DNA from: Alphaproteobacteria bacterium
GTDB taxonomy: Bacteria; Pseudomonadota; Alphaproteobacteria; Rickettsiales; JABSSG01
Length of the DNA: 8,323 nt
Assembly: GCA_022600235.1 (NCBI GenBank)
Contig: JAHZKS010000089.1
Location: 1-8,323, forward strand
Direction: 5' to 3'
The position numbers were made by a program, and so were the translations under genes. The notes beneath the pieces were generated by a model that did no database searches, was not told the DNA's origin, and saw only the letters and a list, made by a program, of their open reading frames with translations. This document shows, one piece after another, positions 1-6,255 of the stretch (position 1 is the stretch's first letter; every line of letters starts with the position of its first letter).

Positions 1-591
1 CGCGGTAATTGATTGACCAACCACATAATACTCATCACATTCAGGCTCAATAAGGTCACATACGTGGTTCGAATCAACCCCACCACTTCCACCGGATAGG
101 GCTGATCGTGTAGCAACAACCATACCCACTGCAACAATCACAGAATCAAAAGACAACACTAAATCAACAAAAATGATCTGCATTATCACCCTCATCTCAT
201 TTTTAGGATCATATTTTTTTTCAGCAGCTTTCTTCCCTTTTTTTATTAGATCTTCTTTCCTTCGTATTATGTCATATAATTCTACAAGAGCCTTAACCAC
301 CAAGAACAGACCACCAAAGAACAGTAATATAGAACGTCCTGTAAATTCAGTTTCTCCTATGTAGAATAAAGGCTTAACAAGACCCATAATCCACGAAACC
401 CCCATAAGCATCACTATACGCAAGACTATAGCTAGTGTAACACCAAAGAAACGTACACGCGCCCTGCGAGGCTTTGGAATAGCAAATATAATAATCGCAA
501 TAAAGATAATATTATCTATACCTAATATAATCTCTAAACTAGTAAGAGAAAAAAAGGTAATAAGATTTTCTAAGGTAAACAAACCTTCCAT
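1..591 (-). CDS. TerC family integral membrane protein, 3' end missing
   Basis: The ATG at 591 opens a reading frame of 197 codons with no stop before the window edge, so the C-terminal part is missing. The two TerC signatures are present: SLEIILGIDNIIFI near residues 18-31 (D26, N27) and DLVLSFDSV at 143-151 (D143, D149, S150). Hydrophobic segments lie at about 10-37, 47-72, 87-106 and 134-160, with a highly charged Lys/Arg/Glu linker at about 107-133, as in TerC proteins. The family sits in the inner membrane; it was named for tellurium resistance, and several members are linked to metal (manganese) export, but the substrate here cannot be told. After the second signature, residues about 160-190 hold a Gly/Ser-rich, then acidic stretch with C178 and C185, where relatives normally have a short loop. 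No clear Shine-Dalgarno lies before the ATG. The gene is divergent from murJ. The family call is firm; the function is not. Confidence 0.88.
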   Translation of the reverse strand, partial: MEGLFTLENLITFFSLTSLEIILGIDNIIFIAIIIFAIPKPRRARVRFFGVTLAIVLRIVMLMGVSWIMGLVKPLFYIGETEFTGRSILLFFGGLFLVVKALVELYDIIRRKEDLIKKGKKAAEKKYDPKNEMRVIMQIIFVDLVLSFDSVIVAVGMVVATRSALSGGSGGVDSNHVCDLIEPECDEYYVVGQSITA

Positions 592-618
592 TTAATTTAT
601 AACCGGAATAAATATAAG

Positions 619-646
619 TTTAAAAACCAAACCATTAATATATAAT
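619..646 (+). promoter_or_regulatory. Candidate sigma-70 promoter for murJ
   Basis: A perfect -10 hexamer TATAAT (641-646) follows a TTTAAA -35-like hexamer (619-624) with a 16 bp spacer, about 40 bp before the murJ start. The -35 match is weak. The same 96 bp divergent spacer must also serve terC on the minus strand; a weak candidate there is CATTAA/AATATA (633-638 and 611-616, read as TTAATG and TATATT on the minus strand). AT-rich spacers give chance matches easily, so this is tentative. Confidence 0.35.
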
Positions 647-676
647 AGAACTAACAAATTTATATCACAATTAAGC

Positions 677-682
677 AAAGAG
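677..682 (+). promoter_or_regulatory. Ribosome binding site supporting the murJ TTG start
   Basis: AAAGAG sits 5 nt before the TTG at 688. No ATG or GTG lies in frame between this site and the N-terminal MurJ motif, and the protein aligns with MurJ from its first residues, so TTG is the best start. Confidence 0.5.
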
Positions 683-687
683 TAAAA

Positions 688-2220
688 TTGTTTTTAAAGT
701 CTAGTGCAATATTTTCTATTCTAACTTTCATATCGCGGATTTTTGGCTTTATTAGAGATTTGTTAGTAGCATCATTTTTTGGCACAGGAATGTTTGCAGA
801 TGCATTTAATATAGCATTTAAACTACCAAATTTTTTTAGAGCACTCTTTGCAGAAGGAGCATTAAGCGCCGCATTTGTACCTGTATTTAGTGGCAAATTA
901 TCAGCAGAAGGAAAAAAACCGGCATTGAACTTTGCTAGTAATGTATTTGCTATATTACTAGCCTCATTAATTATTCTTATACTGGCATTAGAAATTTTTA
1001 TGCCCTCTGTCGTAAAATTTATTGCCCCAGGTTTTGAAGATAACCAAGAAAAATTTAATCTTACCACAGCGCTTACACATATAACGACACCTTATATATT
1101 CTTTATATCATTAGTTACCTTCTTTTCATGCATATTGAATTCTATAGGAAAATTTGCAGCTATGGCAGCCTCTCCTATAATATTGAATCTGGTGATGATT
1201 ATAGGAATGCTTCTATTTGGCACAACAAAACCAGAGAAAGTAATGGTTACTGCATGGACAGTAGTAATTGGTGGAGTAATACAGCTTGCTGTGATTTTAT
1301 TTTTTGTAGTCAAAAGAGGAGTGTATCCAAAAATGCAATTCCCAAGGATTACTAATGACGTTAAAAAGTTTTTTAATAGATTATCACACGCAGTGTTAGG
1401 AAGTAGTATATTGCAGATTAATCTATGGATAGGCACCATCATAGCGACATCTATACCAGGAGCCGTATCTATGATTTATTATTCAGAGAGATTAATACAG
1501 CTTCCTATCGCATTAATTGGTGTATCTATTGGTGTTGTTATACTACCAGGACTTTCAAAACTATTTAAACTCAAGGACAAAGAAAAAGCTATTACAACAC
1601 AAAATAGAGCTATAGAAATTGCTCTGCTACTTAGCTTACCTTGCGCTGCTGGGATTTTTGCACTAGCTGAACCAATTATATATGTTTTATTTGAACGAGG
1701 AGCATTTACAGCAAGTGACACTTCAAATACTACAATGGGACTTCTAACTCTTGCAATTGGTATTCCAGCTTATGTTTTAAGCCGAATAATCACTCCTTGC
1801 TTCTTCGCAGTTGAAGATACAAAAACTCCTGTTAGAATATCAATGTTTTGTTTGATAATTACAGTAATCTCTTATCTTATATTAGTGCAATATCTGGGTT
1901 ATATAGGAATCACATTAACCACTTCCATTACTTCATGGATAAATATTTTATTACTTATTATATTTGCATATAGAAAAGATATTTTTTACTTTGATACTTT
2001 AGTAAAAATAAGGTCATTAAAACTTATATTGTCAGCAGTATTTTTATATTTATTCTTAGAAGCCATCTCAGGTCTGGCATCGAACTACTTAGCATCACCA
2101 GAGAAATTGATAGCAACTGCATCACTAGCTGGGATCATAACAGTAGGAGTTCTGTTCTACCTATTTGCTCTAAATGCGACTAAAGCATATACCCTAGAAG
2201 ATTTAAAAGAGATATTCTAA
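688..2220 (+). CDS. murJ: Lipid II flippase MurJ (MviN family)
   Basis: A complete 510-residue protein, the usual length of MurJ (E. coli 511), which moves lipid-linked peptidoglycan precursor from the inner to the outer face of the inner membrane. The N-terminus has the family pattern SRIFGFIRDLLVASFFG, then ADAFNIAFKLPNFFRALFAEG. R17, R23, D38 and R51 match the charged cavity residues R18, R24, D39 and R52 of E. coli. The central motif YYSERLIQLPIALIGVSIG (264-282) carries R268, matching R270 of E. coli; the E273 position is Q271, a change I believe is common in alphaproteobacterial members. Hydrophobic helices run along the whole length, consistent with about 14 membrane segments. The start is a TTG with a modest RBS. 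It is transcribed alone, divergent from terC and convergent with the 2452-2952 gene. Its presence suggests the organism still makes lipid II. The call is firm. Confidence 0.96.
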   Translation: MFLKSSAIFSILTFISRIFGFIRDLLVASFFGTGMFADAFNIAFKLPNFFRALFAEGALSAAFVPVFSGKLSAEGKKPALNFASNVFAILLASLIILILALEIFMPSVVKFIAPGFEDNQEKFNLTTALTHITTPYIFFISLVTFFSCILNSIGKFAAMAASPIILNLVMIIGMLLFGTTKPEKVMVTAWTVVIGGVIQLAVILFFVVKRGVYPKMQFPRITNDVKKFFNRLSHAVLGSSILQINLWIGTIIATSIPGAVSMIYYSERLIQLPIALIGVSIGVVILPGLSKLFKLKDKEKAITTQNRAIEIALLLSLPCAAGIFALAEPIIYVLFERGAFTASDTSNTTMGLLTLAIGIPAYVLSRIITPCFFAVEDTKTPVRISMFCLIITVISYLILVQYLGYIGITLTTSITSWINILLLIIFAYRKDIFYFDTLVKIRSLKLILSAVFLYLFLEAISGLASNYLASPEKLIATASLAGIITVGVLFYLFALNATKAYTLEDLKEIF

Positions 2221-2263
2221 TTAGATTTGAGATAAAAAATCTGCAAAGTCCAATACTTCACGA

Positions 2264-2344
2264 TGTCATCCTAAGCCTCGATATGGGATCTCAAACAGTT
2301 AGAAATCCGTATGTTTGAGATTCTGCATCAAGTGCGGAATGACG
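2264..2344. repeat. Imperfect palindromic intergenic element (Rickettsiales-type)
   Basis: The left arm (2264-2296) and right arm (2313-2344) are long imperfect inverted repeats around a 16 nt loop. The inner part, (G)ATCTCAAAC against GTTTGAGAT, is perfect; the outer ends pair TGTCAT(C/T)C with GGAATGACG. The right arm contains TGCATCAAGTGCGGAATGACG, the style of short mobile palindromes found between genes in Rickettsiales and relatives. A degenerate partial copy of the right arm follows at 2372-2385. RNA from either strand would fold into a long hairpin. The family name is inference. Confidence 0.7.
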
Positions 2345-2371
2345 GCAGGTGCGTGCAGAAACCGCCTAATT

Positions 2372-2385
2372 AAGTGTGGAATGAT
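2372..2385 (+). repeat. Partial second copy of the palindrome right arm
   Basis: AAGTGTGGAATGAT repeats AAGTGCGGAATGAC (2330-2343) with 12 of 14 identities, both differences C to T. It looks like the remnant of a second or nested element copy, though a 14 nt match could be partly chance. Confidence 0.4.
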
Positions 2386-2407
2386 ATGTTAGAGTTATTT
2401 ATTAGGC

Positions 2408-2439
2408 AAAAAAAAGAGCCCCTAAAGGCTCCTCTTTTT
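2408..2439. terminator. Bidirectional rho-independent terminator between convergent genes
   Basis: The stem GAGCC (2416-2420) and GGCTC (2427-2431) closes a CCTAAA loop. It is flanked by a run of eight A on the left and CTCTTTTT on the right; AAAAAGAG and CTCTTTTT can pair instead to extend the stem. Read on the plus strand it ends in five T and would stop murJ. Read on the minus strand it ends in eight T and would stop the 2952-2452 gene, whose stop codon is 13 bp away. Confidence 0.8.
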
Positions 2440-2451
2440 AATTATGCAATA

Positions 2452-2952
2452 TTAATTTGCAAAAAAATCAAAATCACCACAATCTCCTACTAAACCGGAA
2501 TTGCATATAAAAGTTGCTAAACCATCTTCAAAGTTATCTACCAATGAATTTTCTCCACTAGATAGTAAATCCAAAGCCATAAACATTGGTAAGAAAGTTT
2601 TTGGATCTAAACCATAAGAAAGCGCAACGACAGAAGCACCTATTTCACCAGCATATACTGCATATTCTGCAAAATGTTTTGCTCTTTCTTGAGCCAAAAT
2701 TTCAGGTTCTGTGATTTTACTAACCTTAGTGAGTCCAGCAACAAAACTCCCGCCATAAACTACTGCTGGAACATACTTCACTAATTCAAGATTTTCTAAA
2801 GCACCTCGCTCAGCTTGAGAAAGACCCTCGTTTCTAGAAACTAGTTGTATGTTATCCATAAAATACTTCGCTGCTACTGGAGCAGCTATATAAAAAGTGT
2901 GTCTTACAGTATTAACTGCTGCAGATGCGACTGTTCTTACTAATGATGTCAT
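2452..2952 (-). CDS. Hypothetical protein, 166 residues, moderately hydrophobic
   Basis: I do not recognise this protein. It is well supported as a gene: ATG at 2952 with a strong GAGGG Shine-Dalgarno 8 nt upstream, a candidate promoter, and a terminator just after the stop. The first 32 residues have no acidic residue, carry R6, R17, H18 and K29, and are rich in Ala, Val and Thr. Hydrophobic stretches lie at about 19-32, 57-74, 96-113 and 119-131; they are short and broken by Gly, Lys and Glu, so they could be buried or amphipathic helices rather than clear membrane spans. A charged segment (about 77-96) is rich in Glu, Lys and Arg. The C-terminal tail is acidic and Gly/Asp/Phe-rich, with two cysteines (C150, C158). 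No catalytic motif is visible. It follows nrdB by 170 bp and is probably transcribed separately, so linkage to nucleotide metabolism is not implied. Confidence 0.78.
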   Translation of the reverse strand: MTSLVRTVASAAVNTVRHTFYIAAPVAAKYFMDNIQLVSRNEGLSQAERGALENLELVKYVPAVVYGGSFVAGLTKVSKITEPEILAQERAKHFAEYAVYAGEIGASVVALSYGLDPKTFLPMFMALDLLSSGENSLVDNFEDGLATFICNSGLVGDCGDFDFFAN

Positions 2953-2984
2953 AATTTACCCTCAATTGATTATACAAACCTGTA

Positions 2985-3012
2985 GGTATAAGGAATAAAA
3001 ACAGACCGTCAA
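2985..3012 (-). promoter_or_regulatory. Candidate promoter for the 166-residue protein gene
   Basis: On the minus strand TTGACG (3012-3007) is followed after 16 bp by TATACC (2990-2985), 32 bp before the ATG. A second -10-like TATAAT sits closer to the gene (2974-2969) but lacks a good -35. Either would make this gene separate from nrdAB. Confidence 0.4.
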
Positions 3013-3122
3013 TGTTTATTAAATTTTATCAAAAAAATTGTAGAAAATTATCAACTGGTAATAAAAAATGTGGTTGAACTATCACTCTTTTAACTACGCA
3101 GAAATTTATTTAATACCTATGA

Positions 3123-4148
3123 CTAAAGAAGAGACAGGGTTTTCTCGTCTTCTACTTCTTCTTCTGGCTTATCCTTCTTTGCATCCATTGATTTGAATAC
3201 GTCATCCCACGTGCCTTCTGTAGAAGCTTTTGAATATTCAGTCACTCTGTTTTCAAAGAAGTTTGCAAACTCAACACCATTCAAGATTTCATCTAACCAA
3301 GGAAGCGGGTTATCTTCAACTAAGTAAATCTCTTTCAATCCTAACTGAAGCAATCTACGATCTGCGATATATCTAATGTATTTTTTTACATCCCTAGATG
3401 TTAAACCTTCTATATTACCAACTTCAAATGCAAGATCTATAAACGCATCTTCGAAATGGACAATAGTTGCACAAGCTTCGTATATAGAGCTTTTCAGATC
3501 TTCACTCCATACTTCAGGATATTCTTGTACAAATGTTCTAAAAAGTTTAATAATTGAATTTGTATGCAAAGTTTCATCACGAACAGACCAAGCTACTATT
3601 TGTCCCATTCCCTTCATTTTATTAAATCTTTGAAAGTTTAATAAAATTGCAAAAGACGCAAATAACTGCAGCCCTTCTGTAAAGCCACCAAACACAGCAA
3701 GAGTTATTGCTATATTCTCTTTTGTATCTACACCAAACTTCTGCATATAATCATATTTATCTTTCATCTCTTTGTACTTCATGAAAGCTTGATATTCTGT
3801 TTCTGGCATACCAATTGTATCAAGAAGGTGAGAATATGCAGCTATATGAACAGTCTCCATATTGGAGAAAGCCGCAAGCATCATTTGGACCTCTGTAGGT
3901 TTAAACACCTGGGAGTAATGCTTCATATAACAGTTATTCACTTCAATATCTGCCTGAGTAAAAAATCTAAATATTTGTGTTAAAAGATGCTTTTCAGCCG
4001 GAGTTAAATTTTGCTTCCAATCCCTTACATCATCAGCTAGAGGAACCTCTTCCGGTAGCCAGTGAATTTTCTGTTGTAATAACCATGCATCATATGCCCA
4101 TGGATAAGAAAACGGTTTATAAATTGGTTTTGCTTCTAAAAGAGCCAT
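3123..4148 (-). CDS. nrdB: Ribonucleoside-diphosphate reductase class Ia, beta subunit
   Basis: A complete 341-residue radical-generating subunit of ribonucleotide reductase. All six expected diiron ligands are visible at the E. coli spacing: D67, E98, H101, E158, E192 and H195 (E. coli D84, E115, H118, E204, E238, H241). Y105 occupies the place of the stable radical Y122, in METVHIAAYSHLL, so this is a tyrosyl-radical enzyme and not the Tyr-lacking class Ic type of Chlamydia. Y305 lies 25 residues after the start of NPLPW, close to the spacing of E. coli Y356, and is the likely inter-subunit radical relay (inference). The acidic tail ending in EDEKTLSLL is the expected NrdA-binding peptide. 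It is 40 bp downstream of nrdA with its own AGG-type ribosome site, and is almost certainly co-transcribed. Its job is to make deoxynucleotides together with NrdA in the cytoplasm. Confidence 0.96.
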   Translation of the reverse strand: MALLEAKPIYKPFSYPWAYDAWLLQQKIHWLPEEVPLADDVRDWKQNLTPAEKHLLTQIFRFFTQADIEVNNCYMKHYSQVFKPTEVQMMLAAFSNMETVHIAAYSHLLDTIGMPETEYQAFMKYKEMKDKYDYMQKFGVDTKENIAITLAVFGGFTEGLQLFASFAILLNFQRFNKMKGMGQIVAWSVRDETLHTNSIIKLFRTFVQEYPEVWSEDLKSSIYEACATIVHFEDAFIDLAFEVGNIEGLTSRDVKKYIRYIADRRLLQLGLKEIYLVEDNPLPWLDEILNGVEFANFFENRVTEYSKASTEGTWDDVFKSMDAKKDKPEEEVEDEKTLSLL

Positions 4149-4188
4149 AATTTACCTATAATTTAACAGTTGCATTATTCATCAAATT

Positions 4189-6015
4189 TTACTGACAAGC
4201 AAGACACTCATCATATTTATTTTCTTCTCCACCTCCTGAGTTACCCAACACAGGGTCTTTCTGCAGTTCAATTTTGATTTCATTCTCTACCGCTTTATGA
4301 GCTACTTTATCTGCTCTTTGCATTGATGTAGATCTACAGTAATACATGCTTTTCATACCTTTTTTCCAAGCAGAAAAATGTACATCATGCAGAACTTTCT
4401 TATCCACATTACCGGGCAAGAATACATTTAGAGATTGAGCCTGATCTATATATGGAGTTCTGTCAGCACATAAATCTATAAGCCAACGCTGGTCTATCTC
4501 CTGAGCAGTTTTAAATACAGCTTTCTCATCTGGAGTTAAAAAATCTAAATGCTGGACTGATCCTTCATTAGTTGTAATTGAAGACCAAATTTTATTATTA
4601 TTCATTTCTTTAGATTCAAGCAAAGCTTCTAAATGTTTGTTTCTAACTATAAATGAACCAGATAAAGTTTTATGCGTATATGTGTTAGCAATAAATGGTT
4701 CAATACCAGGAGAAGCATTACCGCATATTATTGAAATAGATGCTGTTGGCGCAATTGCAGTTTTGTTAGTGAACCTTTCCATGATATTACATTCTTTGGC
4801 ATCTGGACATGGCCCCTTCTCTTCCGCTAACAACTTAGATGCCTTATCTACACCAACTTTTATATGTTCAAACATCTTTTTATTCCACACTTTCGCCATC
4901 ACAGACTCAAATGCAATATTGTTTTTCTGGAAGAATGAGTGCAAACCCATAACACCAAGCCCAACACTTCTCTCTCTCATCGCAGCATATTTTGCACGAG
5001 ACATAGTATCTGGAGCATTATCTATATAATCTTGTAGAACATTATCTAAAAATCTCATCACATCAGTAATAAACATTTCTTCTTTACTCCACTCATTATA
5101 ATGCTCAAGATTTAATGAAGATAAGCAACATACAGCAGTTCTTTCCTCACCAAGATGATCTTTACCAGTAGCTAATGTTATCTCACTACATAAGTTCGAT
5201 GTCTTAACCTTTATTCCCAACTGCTTTTGATGCTCTGGAAGATTCTTATTTACTGTATCGATGAATAGAATATAAGGCTCTCCTGTTTCAATTCTTGTTG
5301 TTAAAAGCTTTGCCCATAGAGCTCTTGCATCAACTGTTTCAACAACTTCCTTGTTATGAGGACTGATTAGATCCCAAGATTTACCCTCTTCTACAGCCTC
5401 CATAAATTTATCTGAAACACAAACCCCATTATGTATGTTAAGAGCTTTTCTATTGGGGTCACCACCAGTTGGTCTCCTAATATCTATAAACTCCTCTATC
5501 TCGGGATGATCAATTGGCATGTATAATGCAGCACTTCCTCTTCTTAAAGAACCCTGAGATATAGCAAGAGTCATAGTGTCTTGAACACACATAAATGGTA
5601 CAACTCCAGATGTTTTACCACTTCCTCTTACTTTCTCACCTATAGATCTTAAATTACCCCAGTAACTCCCGATTCCTCCACCTTTTGCTGCTAACCAAAC
5701 ATTTTCAGTCCATGTTTTTACAATACTATCTAAAGAATCTTCAACCTCATTCAAATAACATGAAATTGGGAGACCACGCTTTGTACCTCCATTACTTAAA
5801 ACAGGAGTAGCTGGCATAAACCAAAGTTTATTTATATAGCTGTAAAGCCTTTCCGCATGTTCCTGATCATCTGAGTAAAAAGATGCTACTCTCGCGAATA
5901 AATCTTGATTAGTTTCTCCTTCTAATAAATATCTATCTTTTAAAACAGCCTTACCAAAATCAGTTAAGTTTTTATCTGCATCTAAATTTAATTTTAGCTC
6001 TTTCTTGGTTTTCAT
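4189..6015 (-). CDS. nrdA: Ribonucleoside-diphosphate reductase class Ia, alpha subunit lacking an ATP-cone
   Basis: The catalytic subunit, which reduces ribonucleoside diphosphates to deoxyribonucleotides. Visible active-site residues: C86 (SCYL) and C297 as the redox pair, and N274, C276 and E278 in TSNLCSE, matching E. coli N437, C439 and E441. The radical-relay pair is Y558-Y559, and the C-terminal reducing pair is C604 and C607 in DECLACQ. At 608 residues it is much shorter than E. coli NrdA (761). The missing part is the N-terminal ATP-cone: the catalytic domain begins almost at once, at LTDFGKAVLKDRYL (residues 17-30). Overall activity control by dATP is therefore probably absent, while the specificity site region (GSLRRGSAALY, 155-165) is kept. 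The start is an ATG with a good GAGGT ribosome site 4-5 nt upstream. It is first in the nrdAB operon, with a predicted promoter and two NrdR-like boxes upstream. Confidence 0.96.
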   Translation of the reverse strand: MKTKKELKLNLDADKNLTDFGKAVLKDRYLLEGETNQDLFARVASFYSDDQEHAERLYSYINKLWFMPATPVLSNGGTKRGLPISCYLNEVEDSLDSIVKTWTENVWLAAKGGGIGSYWGNLRSIGEKVRGSGKTSGVVPFMCVQDTMTLAISQGSLRRGSAALYMPIDHPEIEEFIDIRRPTGGDPNRKALNIHNGVCVSDKFMEAVEEGKSWDLISPHNKEVVETVDARALWAKLLTTRIETGEPYILFIDTVNKNLPEHQKQLGIKVKTSNLCSEITLATGKDHLGEERTAVCCLSSLNLEHYNEWSKEEMFITDVMRFLDNVLQDYIDNAPDTMSRAKYAAMRERSVGLGVMGLHSFFQKNNIAFESVMAKVWNKKMFEHIKVGVDKASKLLAEEKGPCPDAKECNIMERFTNKTAIAPTASISIICGNASPGIEPFIANTYTHKTLSGSFIVRNKHLEALLESKEMNNNKIWSSITTNEGSVQHLDFLTPDEKAVFKTAQEIDQRWLIDLCADRTPYIDQAQSLNVFLPGNVDKKVLHDVHFSAWKKGMKSMYYCRSTSMQRADKVAHKAVENEIKIELQKDPVLGNSGGGEENKYDECLACQ

Positions 6016-6051
6016 ATTACCTCACCGTTTTAACTGATTTTGAATAATTTT

Positions 6052-6066
6052 GGAGAAATGTTCTCC
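6052..6066 (-). promoter_or_regulatory. Perfect hairpin at the predicted nrdA mRNA 5' end
   Basis: GGAGAA, a 3 nt spacer and TTCTCC form a perfect 6 bp inverted repeat. If the promoter at 6072-6101 is right, transcription would begin near 6065, placing this stem-loop at the extreme 5' end of the nrdAB leader, about 37 nt before the start codon. It could protect the mRNA or be an operator; neither is shown. Confidence 0.4.
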
Positions 6067-6071
6067 CTTTT

Positions 6072-6101
6072 ATTTTAACATTTCACTACACTTCATGTCT
6101 A
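6072..6101 (-). promoter_or_regulatory. Candidate sigma-70 promoter for nrdAB
   Basis: On the minus strand TAGACA (6101-6096) and TAAAAT (6077-6072) are each one base from consensus, with an 18 bp spacer. The predicted leader is about 50 nt. A weaker alternative lies within the NrdR-box region: TTGTTT (6140-6135) and TATATC (6119-6114), 15 bp apart. Confidence 0.5.
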
Positions 6102-6109
6102 TCTATATT

Positions 6110-6125
6110 TGCGGATATATTGTGT
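6110..6125 (-). promoter_or_regulatory. Second (half-conserved) NrdR-like box upstream of nrdA
   Basis: TGCGGATATATTGTGT matches the NrdR-box consensus ACACWATATATWGTGT at 11 of 16 positions, with one half (ATATATTGTGT) perfect. Its centre is 31 bp from that of the better box at 6141-6156. Known NrdR operators are tandem boxes about three helical turns apart, which is what makes this weaker copy credible. Confidence 0.55.
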
Positions 6126-6140
6126 TTTTAGAAAAAACAA

Positions 6141-6156
6141 ACACTATATATAGTAG
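6141..6156 (-). promoter_or_regulatory. NrdR-like box upstream of nrdA
   Basis: ACACTATATATAGTAG matches ACACWATATATWGTGT at 14 of 16 positions, including the whole central palindrome. NrdR is the ATP/dATP-sensing repressor of ribonucleotide reductase genes in most bacteria. The box lies about 125 bp before the nrdA start codon, just upstream of the predicted promoter. The nrdR gene is not in the window. Confidence 0.68.
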
Positions 6157-6212
6157 CGACTAGAGAAACCGGCAGATTGAGTGTGACAAAAATAAATTTG
6201 ACTTATTAAGAA

Positions 6213-6226
6213 GAAAAAATTTTTTC
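6213..6226. repeat. A6T6 palindrome downstream of the VirB4-like gene
   Basis: GAAAAAATTTTTTC is a perfect 14 bp palindrome 30 bp past the VirB4-like stop codon. A second one, CTTATATAAG (6235-6244), lies between it and the gene. With no G/C-rich stem this is at best a poor terminator; an A-tract bend is as likely. No gene is visible in the 240 bp between the VirB4-like gene and nrdA. Confidence 0.3.
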
Positions 6227-6255
6227 AACTCAAACTTATATAAGCGAAATATTTA

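Noticed and set aside
173..364. Plus-strand 63-codon open frame
   Set aside because: It lies wholly antisense to the well-supported terC reading frame and has no recognisable protein features.
660..1442. Minus-strand open frames of 135 and 116 codons within murJ
   Set aside because: They are antisense shadows of murJ, whose own frame carries the conserved residues.
2223..2242. AGATTT/AAATCT hairpin right after the murJ stop
   Set aside because: A 6 bp AT-rich stem with no T-run after it; the terminator at 2408-2439 is much stronger.
3051..3077. TCAAC/GTTGA inverted repeat downstream of nrdB as a terminator
   Set aside because: Only 5 bp of stem around a 17 nt loop; not convincing although T-rich sequence follows on the minus strand. 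No other clear nrdB terminator was seen.
4637..5029. Plus-strand 130-codon open frame within nrdA
   Set aside because: Antisense to the conserved nrdA catalytic core; no independent support.
6016..6255. CtrA sites (TTAA-N7-TTAA) in the nrdA upstream region
   Set aside because: Searched for because alphaproteobacterial replication genes are often under CtrA; several TTAA occur but none at the right spacing.
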